A stretch of DNA of 7,202 nucleotides from an uncultured Gammaproteobacteria bacterium (GTDB taxonomy: Bacteria > Pseudomonadota > Gammaproteobacteria > SZUA-140), in the NCBI GenBank assembly GCA_945787585.1, contig CALZIG010000209.1, forward strand, positions 1-7,202. The letters are read 5' to 3'. The translations under genes and the position numbers were made by a program. Positions 1-5,856 of this stretch are shown one piece after another. The first letter of the stretch is position 1. The number at the start of each line of letters is the position of its first letter. The notes below the pieces were generated by a model that saw only the letters and a list, made by a program, of their open reading frames with translations, searched no databases and was not told the origin of the DNA.

Positions 1-9
1 AAAAAATAT

Positions 10-222
10 ATGAAATGTTTATTTGACCGAGGGGTTAATCCACCAAACATTCCTACAGTGGATGTCGAGCATTGTTTAAAAGAGTGGAGAGCTTATGTTG
101 GCTCAATGTGGTTATCTCCAGTGATAAAAAATAAGATGGTAAATCATTTGACGAAGTATGCTGTAAATGAAGGCCGCATGGCTGTGCTTACCGTAAGAAG
201 AATAAGTGAAGAAAATAAATGA
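10..222 (+). CDS. Small hypothetical protein, possibly the C-terminal part of a longer gene
   Basis: I do not recognise this 70-residue ORF. It is basic and mixed in character, with no signal peptide, membrane segment or catalytic motif. The frame is still open at the left edge: the three codons before the ATG read Lys-Lys-Tyr. The ATG may therefore be internal to a gene that starts outside the window, and no Shine-Dalgarno can be judged from the nine bases available. It is AT-rich like the next two genes. It stops four bases before an attC-like element at 226-330, the position expected of the single gene of an integron cassette. That placement and the uninterrupted frame are the main reasons to call it real. 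Confidence 0.5.
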   Translation: MKCLFDRGVNPPNIPTVDVEHCLKEWRAYVGSMWLSPVIKNKMVNHLTKYAVNEGRMAVLTVRRISEENK

Positions 223-225
223 GAT

Positions 226-330
226 GTCTAGCAAGCGTGGTCAAGCTGACAAATTTTCGCGGTGCTCATTTGTGCTAAATAGCACAAGCCTCGCATTGCT
301 CCAATTTTCAGCTTACCGCGAACGATAATA
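226..330 (+). repeat. attC-like integron recombination site 1 (imperfect long hairpin)
   Basis: About 105 bases form a long imperfect inverted repeat between two AT-rich genes. The left inner box TCAAGCTGA (241-249) pairs with TCAGCTTAC (308-316), leaving C242 unpaired. This is the same extra base seen in classical attC L''/L' boxes such as the aadA type (TCAAGCCGA with TCGGCTTA). The apex is the perfect stem TTGTGCTA/TAGCACAA (270-277 and 280-287). The outer boxes are weaker: GTCTAGC (226-232) differs from RYYYAAC at one position. At the usual spacing after L' lies GATAATA (324-330), which keeps only a GWT-type triplet of GTTRRRY. The site is either degenerate or a divergent attC; a chance hairpin is less likely. 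Confidence 0.5.
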
Positions 331-336
331 TGCCTT

Positions 337-1131
337 ATGAAAAGTAAAATTAAACCACTTGATTCCTTCAAAAGAAATCTAGAGTCGGTGCAAAAGCTAA
401 TGAACTTCGATCGTGATGTTCAAGATATGGCGATAAATTATATTGAAAAACTTCATAATAGTTTGGTTAATGTGCAGAATATCACAAACGAACAGATAAA
501 CGGTAAGCGGACGCTCGATTTGTTAAAAGGGATTCGTGAAAATGATTCACTTAGACCAAGGTATAAAATAATATTCAATCAAGCTATTGTGTTGCTAGTC
601 TCATATTTTGGGTCTGCGATTACAGATTGCTTTAGGCTGGCAACACAAATTGCAGTCGAATCATGTGACAAGCGGGTATTAGATGAAGAATTGAACCTAG
701 AAATAAAGGAGCTTATCGATCGAGGAGATCAAATAGGTGATGTTCTTGGGGATTTGCTAATTCAAAAAAAGGATATTAGCTTTCAGGACATGAAAAGTAC
801 TCATCGTGCATTTAAAAAATATTTCGGCATCGAAATCAATAAGGATGCAATAGTAAATAATATTATTCTAGGGCAAGCTTGTCGTCATTGCATTGTGCAT
901 GAAGGCGGCAGAGTTAATAGACGAATTATCAAGCAAATTGAGAATGCAAAACCACGAAGCCTCAAGCCTAGTGTGAGAGAAAATGATCAACTAAATTTTT
1001 CGACGGAAGAGGTAGAGGAGCTTGGTGGCTATATGAAAGATTATGTCTCAAATTTGGAAGCCAGAATTTCGGAATATAAAAATTCGATTAACCAGGTAAA
1101 CGAAAACAACGCATCTACTATTCGTGGGTAA
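337..1131 (+). CDS. HEPN-like protein (candidate RNase or defence/toxin-type domain)
   Basis: A 264-residue, mostly helical, soluble protein with no signal peptide or membrane anchor. Residues 181-191 read ACRHCIVHEGG. This contains R183-x4-H188, the R-x4-6-H motif of HEPN domains, followed by the His-Glu-Gly-Gly turn often seen in HEPN proteins of the RN-x-x-x-H-N-G-G kind. Such domains commonly act as metal-independent RNases in toxin-antitoxin and anti-phage systems. Residues 225-255 look like a coiled or amphipathic helix. The family assignment rests on one motif plus helical context, so the function is an inference. The ATG at 337 is the first in frame, and no clear Shine-Dalgarno precedes it, as is frequent in cassette genes. 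It lies just after attC-like site 1 and 31 bases before the lipoprotein gene. The A/T-rich codon use matches its left-hand neighbours. Confidence 0.7.
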   Translation: MKSKIKPLDSFKRNLESVQKLMNFDRDVQDMAINYIEKLHNSLVNVQNITNEQINGKRTLDLLKGIRENDSLRPRYKIIFNQAIVLLVSYFGSAITDCFRLATQIAVESCDKRVLDEELNLEIKELIDRGDQIGDVLGDLLIQKKDISFQDMKSTHRAFKKYFGIEINKDAIVNNIILGQACRHCIVHEGGRVNRRIIKQIENAKPRSLKPSVRENDQLNFSTEEVEELGGYMKDYVSNLEARISEYKNSINQVNENNASTIRG

Positions 1132-1162
1132 GACCAGTTAAATAATTTAAAAGTACTATAAT

Positions 1163-1651
1163 ATGAGATATGTTAATTTAGTAATAATATTATTGTTGAT
1201 TACTGGGTGCGCTTCTGGACCATATTCAAAAAAAGGGATGGGTAATTCAGCAACTCTGATAACTAGAACTACATGTTGCTTTTTGGATGGGATATTCCAC
1301 TATAGCTACCTTATGTATGTTGACGGTGTCTATACTGAATCAGTGAGCGGAAAGTTTTATCTGCCGCCAGGAAAGAGACAATTAGGTTTGGGTGCCTCAA
1401 TAGCAGGGGGAGCAAAAGCCTACACAATAATAGAATTAGATGTTCAGCCTAATACTAATTATGATTTTCGCGTAGAGAAGGAAGATGATAATTTTCAAAT
1501 GGCAAATATTTATGTAGATAAAAAACTTGTCTCAACAAAAAAAATGACAATGCATTATGGGGTTGAATATAAAGCTGGTGAAGAGGTAAAACAGTTGCTT
1601 TTAAAAGAGATAAAGGCATCTGGGTATAATACCTCTAACAATGAAAATTAA
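1163..1651 (+). CDS. Small predicted lipoprotein of unknown function
   Basis: A 162-residue protein. It begins with a short type II signal peptide: Arg2, a hydrophobic run (residues 4-13) and the lipobox LITGC, with the lipidated Cys at residue 16. The residues after Cys16 (Ala-Ser) lack the Asp+2 inner-membrane retention signal, so an outer-membrane location is the simplest guess. The mature part looks like a beta-rich periplasmic domain: a Val-Asp-Gly turn near residues 53-55, a Leu-Pro-Pro-Gly-Lys segment near 67-71 and a Val-Gln-Pro-Asn-Thr segment near 94-98. This resembles small lipoproteins with carboxypeptidase-regulatory-like or DUF2846-like folds, but I cannot name the family. It starts 31 bases after the HEPN-like gene with no obvious Shine-Dalgarno. 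It is followed by attC-like site 2, so the two genes may share one cassette. Confidence 0.75.
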   Translation: MRYVNLVIILLLITGCASGPYSKKGMGNSATLITRTTCCFLDGIFHYSYLMYVDGVYTESVSGKFYLPPGKRQLGLGASIAGGAKAYTIIELDVQPNTNYDFRVEKEDDNFQMANIYVDKKLVSTKKMTMHYGVEYKAGEEVKQLLLKEIKASGYNTSNNEN

Positions 1652-1654
1652 GCT

Positions 1655-1721
1655 CATTACGTTTACATTGTTCACTTACATCCGACGCACTACCGCGCGC
1701 GGCTTGTTTACGGCGTTATAT
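1655..1721 (+). repeat. attC-like integron recombination site 2 (3' half well preserved)
   Basis: The 3' half has the classical layout: L' box CGGCTTGT (1700-1707), a 7-base spacer, then R' GTTATAT (1715-1721) within GGCGTTATATG, a common cassette end. The spacing equals that of the aadA-type attC. On the 5' side TTACATCCGACG (1676-1687) resembles a degenerate L'' box (classical TTCAAGCCGACG), and GCGCGCGG lies near the tip. A convincing R'' box (RYYYAAC) is not visible. The left boundary is therefore uncertain, and the site may be decayed. If real, recombination would occur between G1715 and T1716, making 1716 the first base of the next cassette, about 40 bases before the GFA gene. Confidence 0.4.
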
Positions 1722-1754
1722 GTAATCAAAAACTAAAGCGTTTGGAGGTCAATC

Positions 1755-2183
1755 ATGGCAGATGTGCGTGAAGGAAAAGGGAGTTGTCTCTGCGGTGCTG
1801 TGAAGATATTGGTCAAGGGCATAAGCTGTGAGGTGGGGGCTTGCCATTGTGGTATGTGCCAAAAGTGGACCGGGGGGCCATTACTTGCCGTAGATTGTGG
1901 AACCGGTGTTTCATTTGAGGGCCAGGAAAATATTTCAATATATAATTCTTCCGAGTGGGCGGAGCGCGCTTTTTGCAAAAAATGCGGAAGTCATTTGTAT
2001 TATCGATTAAAAGAGCCCAATCAACATATTATGCCTGTTGGGCTATTCGATACCGAGATGCCACTTGTATTTGATCACCAGATATTTATTGAATCCAAAC
2101 CGTCTTACTATCACTTCGGAAATAAGACCAGAGAAATGACAGGCGAGGAAGTCTTTGCGCTATATGCACCGCCAGAGGGCTAA
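1755..2183 (+). CDS. GFA/CENP-V family zinc-binding protein
   Basis: A 142-residue protein of the glutathione-dependent formaldehyde-activating (GFA, Mss4-like fold) family, of normal length for the family. The expected zinc ligands are present. Cys11-x-Cys13 lies in GSCLCGAV, Cys30-x-Cys32-x2-Cys35 in ACHCGMCQKW, and Cys74-x2-Cys77 in FCKKCGS. The C-terminal half has the usual strand pattern with a Pro-x-x-His segment near residues 88-94. The founding member accelerates formation of S-hydroxymethylglutathione, but most relatives have no proven reaction, so no substrate is claimed. A strong Shine-Dalgarno (TGGAGGT, 1743-1749) six bases before the ATG supports this start. The gene lies between attC-like site 2 and the hairpin at 2202-2249. 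GFA-family genes are frequent passengers in cassette arrays, which fits the setting. Confidence 0.92.
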   Translation: MADVREGKGSCLCGAVKILVKGISCEVGACHCGMCQKWTGGPLLAVDCGTGVSFEGQENISIYNSSEWAERAFCKKCGSHLYYRLKEPNQHIMPVGLFDTEMPLVFDHQIFIESKPSYYHFGNKTREMTGEEVFALYAPPEG

Positions 2184-2201
2184 GCAGATAATAAAGCAAA
2201 A

Positions 2202-2249
2202 TTTACAGTGCGTTTCGTATGGCTGCACCAGGCCGTACCGCACTGTAAA
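2202..2249. repeat. Strong stem-loop at the edge of the accessory block
   Basis: The arms TTTACAGTGCG (2202-2212) and CGCACTGTAAA (2239-2249) are perfectly complementary over 11 bases. An inner stem, GTATGGC (2217-2223) with GCCGTAC (2232-2238), pairs over 7 bases with one T-G pair. The loop is 8 bases (2224-2231), and a 4-base bulge TTTC lies on the 5' side only. The element begins 18 bases after the GFA stop codon. There is no T-run after the right arm, so it is not a textbook intrinsic terminator, though it may still stop or protect transcripts. It lacks the GTTRRRY core needed for attC. A mobile palindromic (REP-like) element or a transcript-end structure are both possible. Confidence 0.75.
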
Positions 2250-2323
2250 CTTCCGATGTACTGAAACTTAGGCCATCGTTCCCCTTTGAATCGAGTATCC
2301 ATCATTAACCTTGAGACTATATT

Positions 2324-3286
2324 ATGTTGAATGCACTCTACATGCTGGTCGGTGTTGGGCTGCTTACCCTCGGCGGTGAGGCGTTGATTCGTGGCGCGCT
2401 GGGTGCTGCGAATCGCTTTGGCGTATCTCCGCTGCTTTCCGGGTTGGTAATCGTTGGATTTGGTACCTCAATGCCCGAAATGGTAGTTTCTATTGAGGCT
2501 GCCCTCAGCGGACAGCCTGACATTGCGATTGGAAATGTCGTTGGCAGTAACATCGCTAATATCCTGCTTATTTTAGGACTATGCGCCGTCATTACTCCCC
2601 TGGCGGTCTCTGCACTGGCGCTGAGGCGAGATGCAGTGACTGTCATCGCTGCCAGCCTATTGTTCATTCTCCTTGCCGCTACCAATAACCTGTCCTATCT
2701 GGGCGCAGCAGTACTGTTGCTATCGTTGTTCGGTTATTTGGCATGGGCGTACTGGAGCGAAAAATTCAACGCGGCACCCTCCGCAGCGGTGCATCTGGCA
2801 GAAGCTGGAGAGGTCAGTTTGGTACCCAAATCTGCGGGATGGTCCGCACTCGCAATTGCAACAGGCCTTGTATTATTAATCGCTGGATCAAAGGTCCTAC
2901 TGATTGGTGCAGTTGGCATCGCACACGGATTGGGTGTATCTGAGGCGGTAATCGGACTCACCCTCGTTGCCGTTGGTACTTCTCTACCTGAGCTCACGAT
3001 ATCCGTCATTGCTGCTTTACGCGGGCATGCGGACGTAGCTGTGGGCAATGTTCTAGGCAGCAATATCTTTAACCTGCTCGGGATTCTGGGCCTTTCTGGG
3101 CTCTTGCAGCCACTCGAAGTACAAGGGAGAATATTAGAATTTGACCAGTGGGTTATGCTTGGGGTAGCCGTTCTGCTCCTGGTTTTCTTGTATACTGGCC
3201 GACAGCTTAGTCGAATTGAGGGTGGCGTGCTGCTGCTTGGATACGCTGCGTATATCGGAGCGAGTTACTTCGCCATTGGCGGCTAG
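2324..3286 (+). CDS. Calcium/sodium antiporter, CaCA family (YrbG type)
   Basis: A 320-residue inner-membrane cation/Ca2+ exchanger of the usual bacterial length. Both inverted alpha repeats that line the ion path are intact. Alpha-1 has GTSMPE (47-52) and GNVVGSN (70-76); alpha-2 has GTSLPE (218-223) and GNVLGSN (241-247). The acidic residues Glu52 and Glu223 are the expected cation ligands. About ten hydrophobic helices are visible, and a hydrophilic loop near residues 143-172 separates the two halves. By family, it exchanges Na+ (sometimes with K+, or H+) for Ca2+. The ATG is preceded only by a weak TTGAGA-like Shine-Dalgarno. The gene is clearly richer in G+C than the genes on its left and appears to be transcribed alone. 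It is the first gene that looks like core chromosome. The symbol yrbG/caxA is not assigned because the local context does not confirm orthology. Confidence 0.95.
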   Translation: MLNALYMLVGVGLLTLGGEALIRGALGAANRFGVSPLLSGLVIVGFGTSMPEMVVSIEAALSGQPDIAIGNVVGSNIANILLILGLCAVITPLAVSALALRRDAVTVIAASLLFILLAATNNLSYLGAAVLLLSLFGYLAWAYWSEKFNAAPSAAVHLAEAGEVSLVPKSAGWSALAIATGLVLLIAGSKVLLIGAVGIAHGLGVSEAVIGLTLVAVGTSLPELTISVIAALRGHADVAVGNVLGSNIFNLLGILGLSGLLQPLEVQGRILEFDQWVMLGVAVLLLVFLYTGRQLSRIEGGVLLLGYAAYIGASYFAIGG

Positions 3287-3356
3287 AGGACGGGAGCAAT
3301 CTAGATTAAACAATGGCCTATCAATTTATTACAGAGGATACTTGATTTGAAATTCA

Positions 3357-3374
3357 TTTTTGCGGCCGCAAAAA
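3357..3374. repeat. 18-base perfect palindrome
   Basis: TTTTTGCGGCCGCAAAAA reads the same on both strands, with a G+C core GCGGCCGC flanked by five T and five A. It lies 71 bases after the antiporter stop and about 58 bases before the diguanylate cyclase start. It has no loop-forming spacer, and in either direction the T-run comes before the G+C core, so it does not have terminator order. A dimeric regulator binding site upstream of the cyclase gene is one inference. A chance palindrome of this length is uncommon but possible. Confidence 0.6.
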
Positions 3375-3432
3375 AGTGTTGTATCAACTGCCGCTGAACT
3401 CAAGCTTTATGCACTAGAGGTGTGCGTGATAA

Positions 3433-4362
3433 ATGATTGAATCATATGATTTCCTAAAATCGGTACTCGATACAATTACAGATCATATCGTAACCATAGA
3501 CAGCGATGGCGATATTTTATATGTAAATAAAAGCTGGGATTCATTTGGGCAAAGCAACGCATGCCTAATTGATAGTGCATGGCATGGCGTTAATTATTTA
3601 AATGAGTGTGATAAAGCCGCGGTTATGGGTGATGATTTAGCGGCTAGGGCAGCAAGTGGAATTAGAGCGGTCTTAAAAGCCGAGGAAGATAAATTTTACT
3701 TTGAATATCCCTGCCATAGTCCAACTGAGAAACGGTGGTTTATGATGCGCGTTACACCCTTTGTTACGCAGGAAGACACTTATTTTGTGATTTCGCATCA
3801 AAATATTACAGAAAGAAAACTTATCGAAGAAGATGTGCTTAGTCTATCCCGTATTGATGGGCTTACTGGTATTCCAAATCGTCGATATTTTAATGAATTT
3901 ATAGAAAATGAATGGAAGCGCTGTCATCGCCTTAGTATGCCAATTTCACTAGCGTTAATGGACCTTGACCATTTTAAATTATTGAATGATACCTACGGGC
4001 ATCAAGTTGGAGATGAATGCCTAAAATCAGTTGGAAGAGTACTAAAAGGGTTTAGTAAAAGGCCAGGCGATATATCTGCCCGCTACGGTGGTGAAGAGTT
4101 TGCTATCTTGTATGGGGGTACAAATCTGGAGCAAGCAAAAGTTTTGACTATTGAGTTACTTAATGAAATACGCTCATTAAATATCCCCAATGAAAAAGCA
4201 CCAACGTTACCTACGCTGACCGCAAGTATAGGATTAGCAGAAATGTACCCAGGTAATAAAAATAGTGAGATTGATCTTATTCGGGAAGCCGATAAACTGC
4301 TTTATTTGGCGAAGGAAAGTGGTAGAAATAAAATTTCTCTTTTTCTTGATTCAGATGCATAA
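3433..4362 (+). CDS. PAS-GGDEF diguanylate cyclase
   Basis: A 309-residue soluble enzyme predicted to make cyclic di-GMP from two GTP. An N-terminal PAS sensor domain spans about residues 5-130: it opens with a FLKSVLDTITDHIVTID-type segment and ends with the HQNITERK transition typical of PAS/PAC. A short linker helix leads to the GGDEF domain (about 138-305), which begins with DGLTGIPNRRYF. The catalytic features are intact: metal Asp177 in MDLDHFK, Asn185, Asp194, and the signature GGEEF at 219-223. The inhibitory site RxxD is present as Arg210-Pro-Gly-Asp213, in its normal place before the signature, so product feedback is expected. There are no membrane segments, so the input is cytoplasmic, and the PAS ligand cannot be told from sequence. 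The ATG is preceded by AGAGGTG (about 3415-3421). The gene is AT-rich compared with the antiporter gene before it. Confidence 0.95.
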   Translation: MIESYDFLKSVLDTITDHIVTIDSDGDILYVNKSWDSFGQSNACLIDSAWHGVNYLNECDKAAVMGDDLAARAASGIRAVLKAEEDKFYFEYPCHSPTEKRWFMMRVTPFVTQEDTYFVISHQNITERKLIEEDVLSLSRIDGLTGIPNRRYFNEFIENEWKRCHRLSMPISLALMDLDHFKLLNDTYGHQVGDECLKSVGRVLKGFSKRPGDISARYGGEEFAILYGGTNLEQAKVLTIELLNEIRSLNIPNEKAPTLPTLTASIGLAEMYPGNKNSEIDLIREADKLLYLAKESGRNKISLFLDSDA

Positions 4363-4417
4363 CTAATATTTTACTGCACCACTCAAGTATTATTCTATTT
4401 AAAAAATCATCAATAGT

Positions 4418-4424
4418 AGAGGGG
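4418..4424 (+). promoter_or_regulatory. Shine-Dalgarno that sets the metY start at an ATA codon
   Basis: AGAGGGG lies with GAGG at 4419-4422, six bases before ATA 4429. It overlaps an in-frame TAG stop (4417-4419), so the reading frame cannot extend further upstream. No such site precedes the next permitted start codon, TTG at 4552. This placement argues that ribosomes are meant to start at 4429. Confidence 0.7.
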
Positions 4425-4428
4425 CAGC

Positions 4429-5700
4429 ATAAAACTAGAATCAATTGCACTACATGAAGGTTATAAATCCGAAGCGACAACGAAAGCTGCGGCTGTTCCG
4501 ATTTATCAGACAACCTCTTATACCTTTGATGATACGCAACACGGCGCAGATTTGTTTGATCTTAAAGTGCCGGGTAATATCTACACACGCATCATGAATC
4601 CAACCACAGATGTGCTGGAGAAACGTATTGCGGCGATGGAGGGGGGTATTGCCGCGTTATGTGTTGCCTCAGGTATGGCGGCGATTACTTACGCGATTCA
4701 ATGTATCTGTGAGGTTGGCGATAATATCGTCAGTACTAGCCAGTTGTACGGCGGTACTTATAACTTTTTTGCACACTCTTTACCCCGGCAGGGTGTTGAG
4801 GCGCGCATGGTCTCACACGATGATTTTGAAGGGTTTGATAAAGCCATTGATGAAAATACCAAGGCGCTGTTTTGTGAATCGATTGGTAACCCGGCAGGTA
4901 ATATAGTCGATATTGCCCGTTTGGCAGAAATCGCACACAAACATGGTGTGCCGTTGATTGTTGATAACACTGTTGCGACCCCTTATCTCTGCCGGCCATT
5001 TGAGCTGGGTGCCGATATCGTTGTGCATTCACTGACTAAATACATTGGCGGTCACGGCACCTCTATTGGGGGCGTGATCATCGATTCCGGCAAGTTTGAC
5101 TGGGTAGCGAATAAGGCGCGTTTTGCCGTTTTAAACGAACCGGACCCTTCATATCATGGTGTTGTTTACACAGAAGCGCTGGGCGATGCAGCCTACATAG
5201 GGCGTTGCCGAGTAGTGCCACTGAGAAATACTGGAGCAGCTTTATCGCCCATGAACGCTTTTCAAATTCTACAAGGGCTCGAGACCCTCGGTTTGCGCAT
5301 GGAGCGCCATTGCGAAAATGCTGAAAAACTCGCGCTATACCTACAGCAACACCCAAAAGTTAACTGGGTTAATTATGCCGCACTTCCCGATAGCCCTTAC
5401 TACGCTAACTGTAAAAAAATCACCAATTCCAAAGCTTCAGGCATTTTAAGTTTTGGAGTGTCTGGTGGAGTTGAAGCCTGCGCAAGGTTTATTGATTCGC
5501 TTGAAATGATTTTACGCCTTGTCAATATCGGTGATGCAAAATCACTTGCCTGTCACCCAGCGTCTACCACCCATCGGCAACTGAATGATAAAGAATTAGC
5601 TTCTGCGGGTGTCAGTGCTGATCTGATCCGGATATCTGTTGGCATCGAACACATCGACGACATTATTGCCGATGTTAGCCAGGCTTTAGATAAGGCATAG
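4429..5700 (+). CDS. metY: O-acetylhomoserine sulfhydrylase (MetY), with apparent ATA start codon
   Basis: A PLP enzyme of the Cys/Met metabolism family, 423 residues if read from ATA 4429, which is the normal MetY length. It makes homocysteine from O-acetylhomoserine and sulfide in methionine synthesis. Residues 2-41, encoded before the first permitted start codon, carry the family N-terminus: KLESIALHEGY, then AAAVPIYQTTSYTFDDTQHGADLFDL. Tyr52 and Arg54 (GNIYTRIMNPT) bind the cofactor phosphate, Asp179 (IVDNTVATP) contacts the pyridine nitrogen, and Lys204 (HSLTKYIGGHG) is the Schiff-base lysine. The C-terminal part has CHPASTTHRQL and the IRISVGIEHIDDI ending with the substrate-carboxylate Arg401. 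No frameshift or internal stop is seen. The only anomaly is that the conserved Met1 codon is ATA. It could be a rare working start, a recent null mutation or a sequencing error. An annotation starting at TTG 4552 would lose 41 conserved residues. Confidence 0.9.
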   Translation: MKLESIALHEGYKSEATTKAAAVPIYQTTSYTFDDTQHGADLFDLKVPGNIYTRIMNPTTDVLEKRIAAMEGGIAALCVASGMAAITYAIQCICEVGDNIVSTSQLYGGTYNFFAHSLPRQGVEARMVSHDDFEGFDKAIDENTKALFCESIGNPAGNIVDIARLAEIAHKHGVPLIVDNTVATPYLCRPFELGADIVVHSLTKYIGGHGTSIGGVIIDSGKFDWVANKARFAVLNEPDPSYHGVVYTEALGDAAYIGRCRVVPLRNTGAALSPMNAFQILQGLETLGLRMERHCENAEKLALYLQQHPKVNWVNYAALPDSPYYANCKKITNSKASGILSFGVSGGVEACARFIDSLEMILRLVNIGDAKSLACHPASTTHRQLNDKELASAGVSADLIRISVGIEHIDDIIADVSQALDKA

Positions 5701-5847
5701 CAAGATGTTCAAATTGGTCAACTCTGTTGAAGCAGGTGATTGTGTATCTCCCAGGAAAAACACTATTGCTGGGCGGTGATGTTGTCAATCCTTTATGATG
5801 GGTGGCTTGAATGGATTCGTGGGTAAGATCAATTCGTCATCTTAGAC

Positions 5848-5851
5848 GAGG
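5848..5851 (+). promoter_or_regulatory. Shine-Dalgarno favouring ATG 5857 over GTG 5851
   Basis: GAGG lies five bases before ATG 5857 and runs directly into GTG 5851, which is in the same frame. A ribosome cannot use both the GAGG and the adjoining GTG. The downstream ATG is therefore the better start for the SpoIIAA-like gene. Confidence 0.6.
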
Positions 5852-5856
5852 TGCAT

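Noticed and set aside
1157..1162. Perfect TATAAT, a possible -10 box for the lipoprotein gene
   Set aside because: It directly abuts the ATG at 1163, so transcription would begin inside the coding sequence. The region is AT-rich, where such hexamers are common.
2202..2249. The hairpin as a third attC for the GFA cassette
   Set aside because: It lacks RYYYAAC and GTTRRRY boxes at its ends and the L''/L' extra-base pattern.
2338..3063. Long open frames on the minus strand across the antiporter gene
   Set aside because: They are antisense shadows of a high-confidence membrane protein gene and show no family-like sequence.
4736..5356. Several minus-strand and plus-strand open frames inside metY
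   Set aside because: They overlap one strongly conserved enzyme gene and give low-complexity or unfamiliar proteins, so they are shadows.
4552..5700. metY starting at TTG 4552 (382 residues)
   Set aside because: It would drop 41 residues that match the MetY N-terminus, and no Shine-Dalgarno precedes it.
5750..5773. CCCAG...CTGGG as a terminator after metY
   Set aside because: The stem is only 5 bases with a 14-base loop and no T-run follows.
5851..5853. GTG start for the SpoIIAA-like gene
   Set aside because: The GTG overlaps the last G of the Shine-Dalgarno GAGG; the ATG six bases later has correct spacing.
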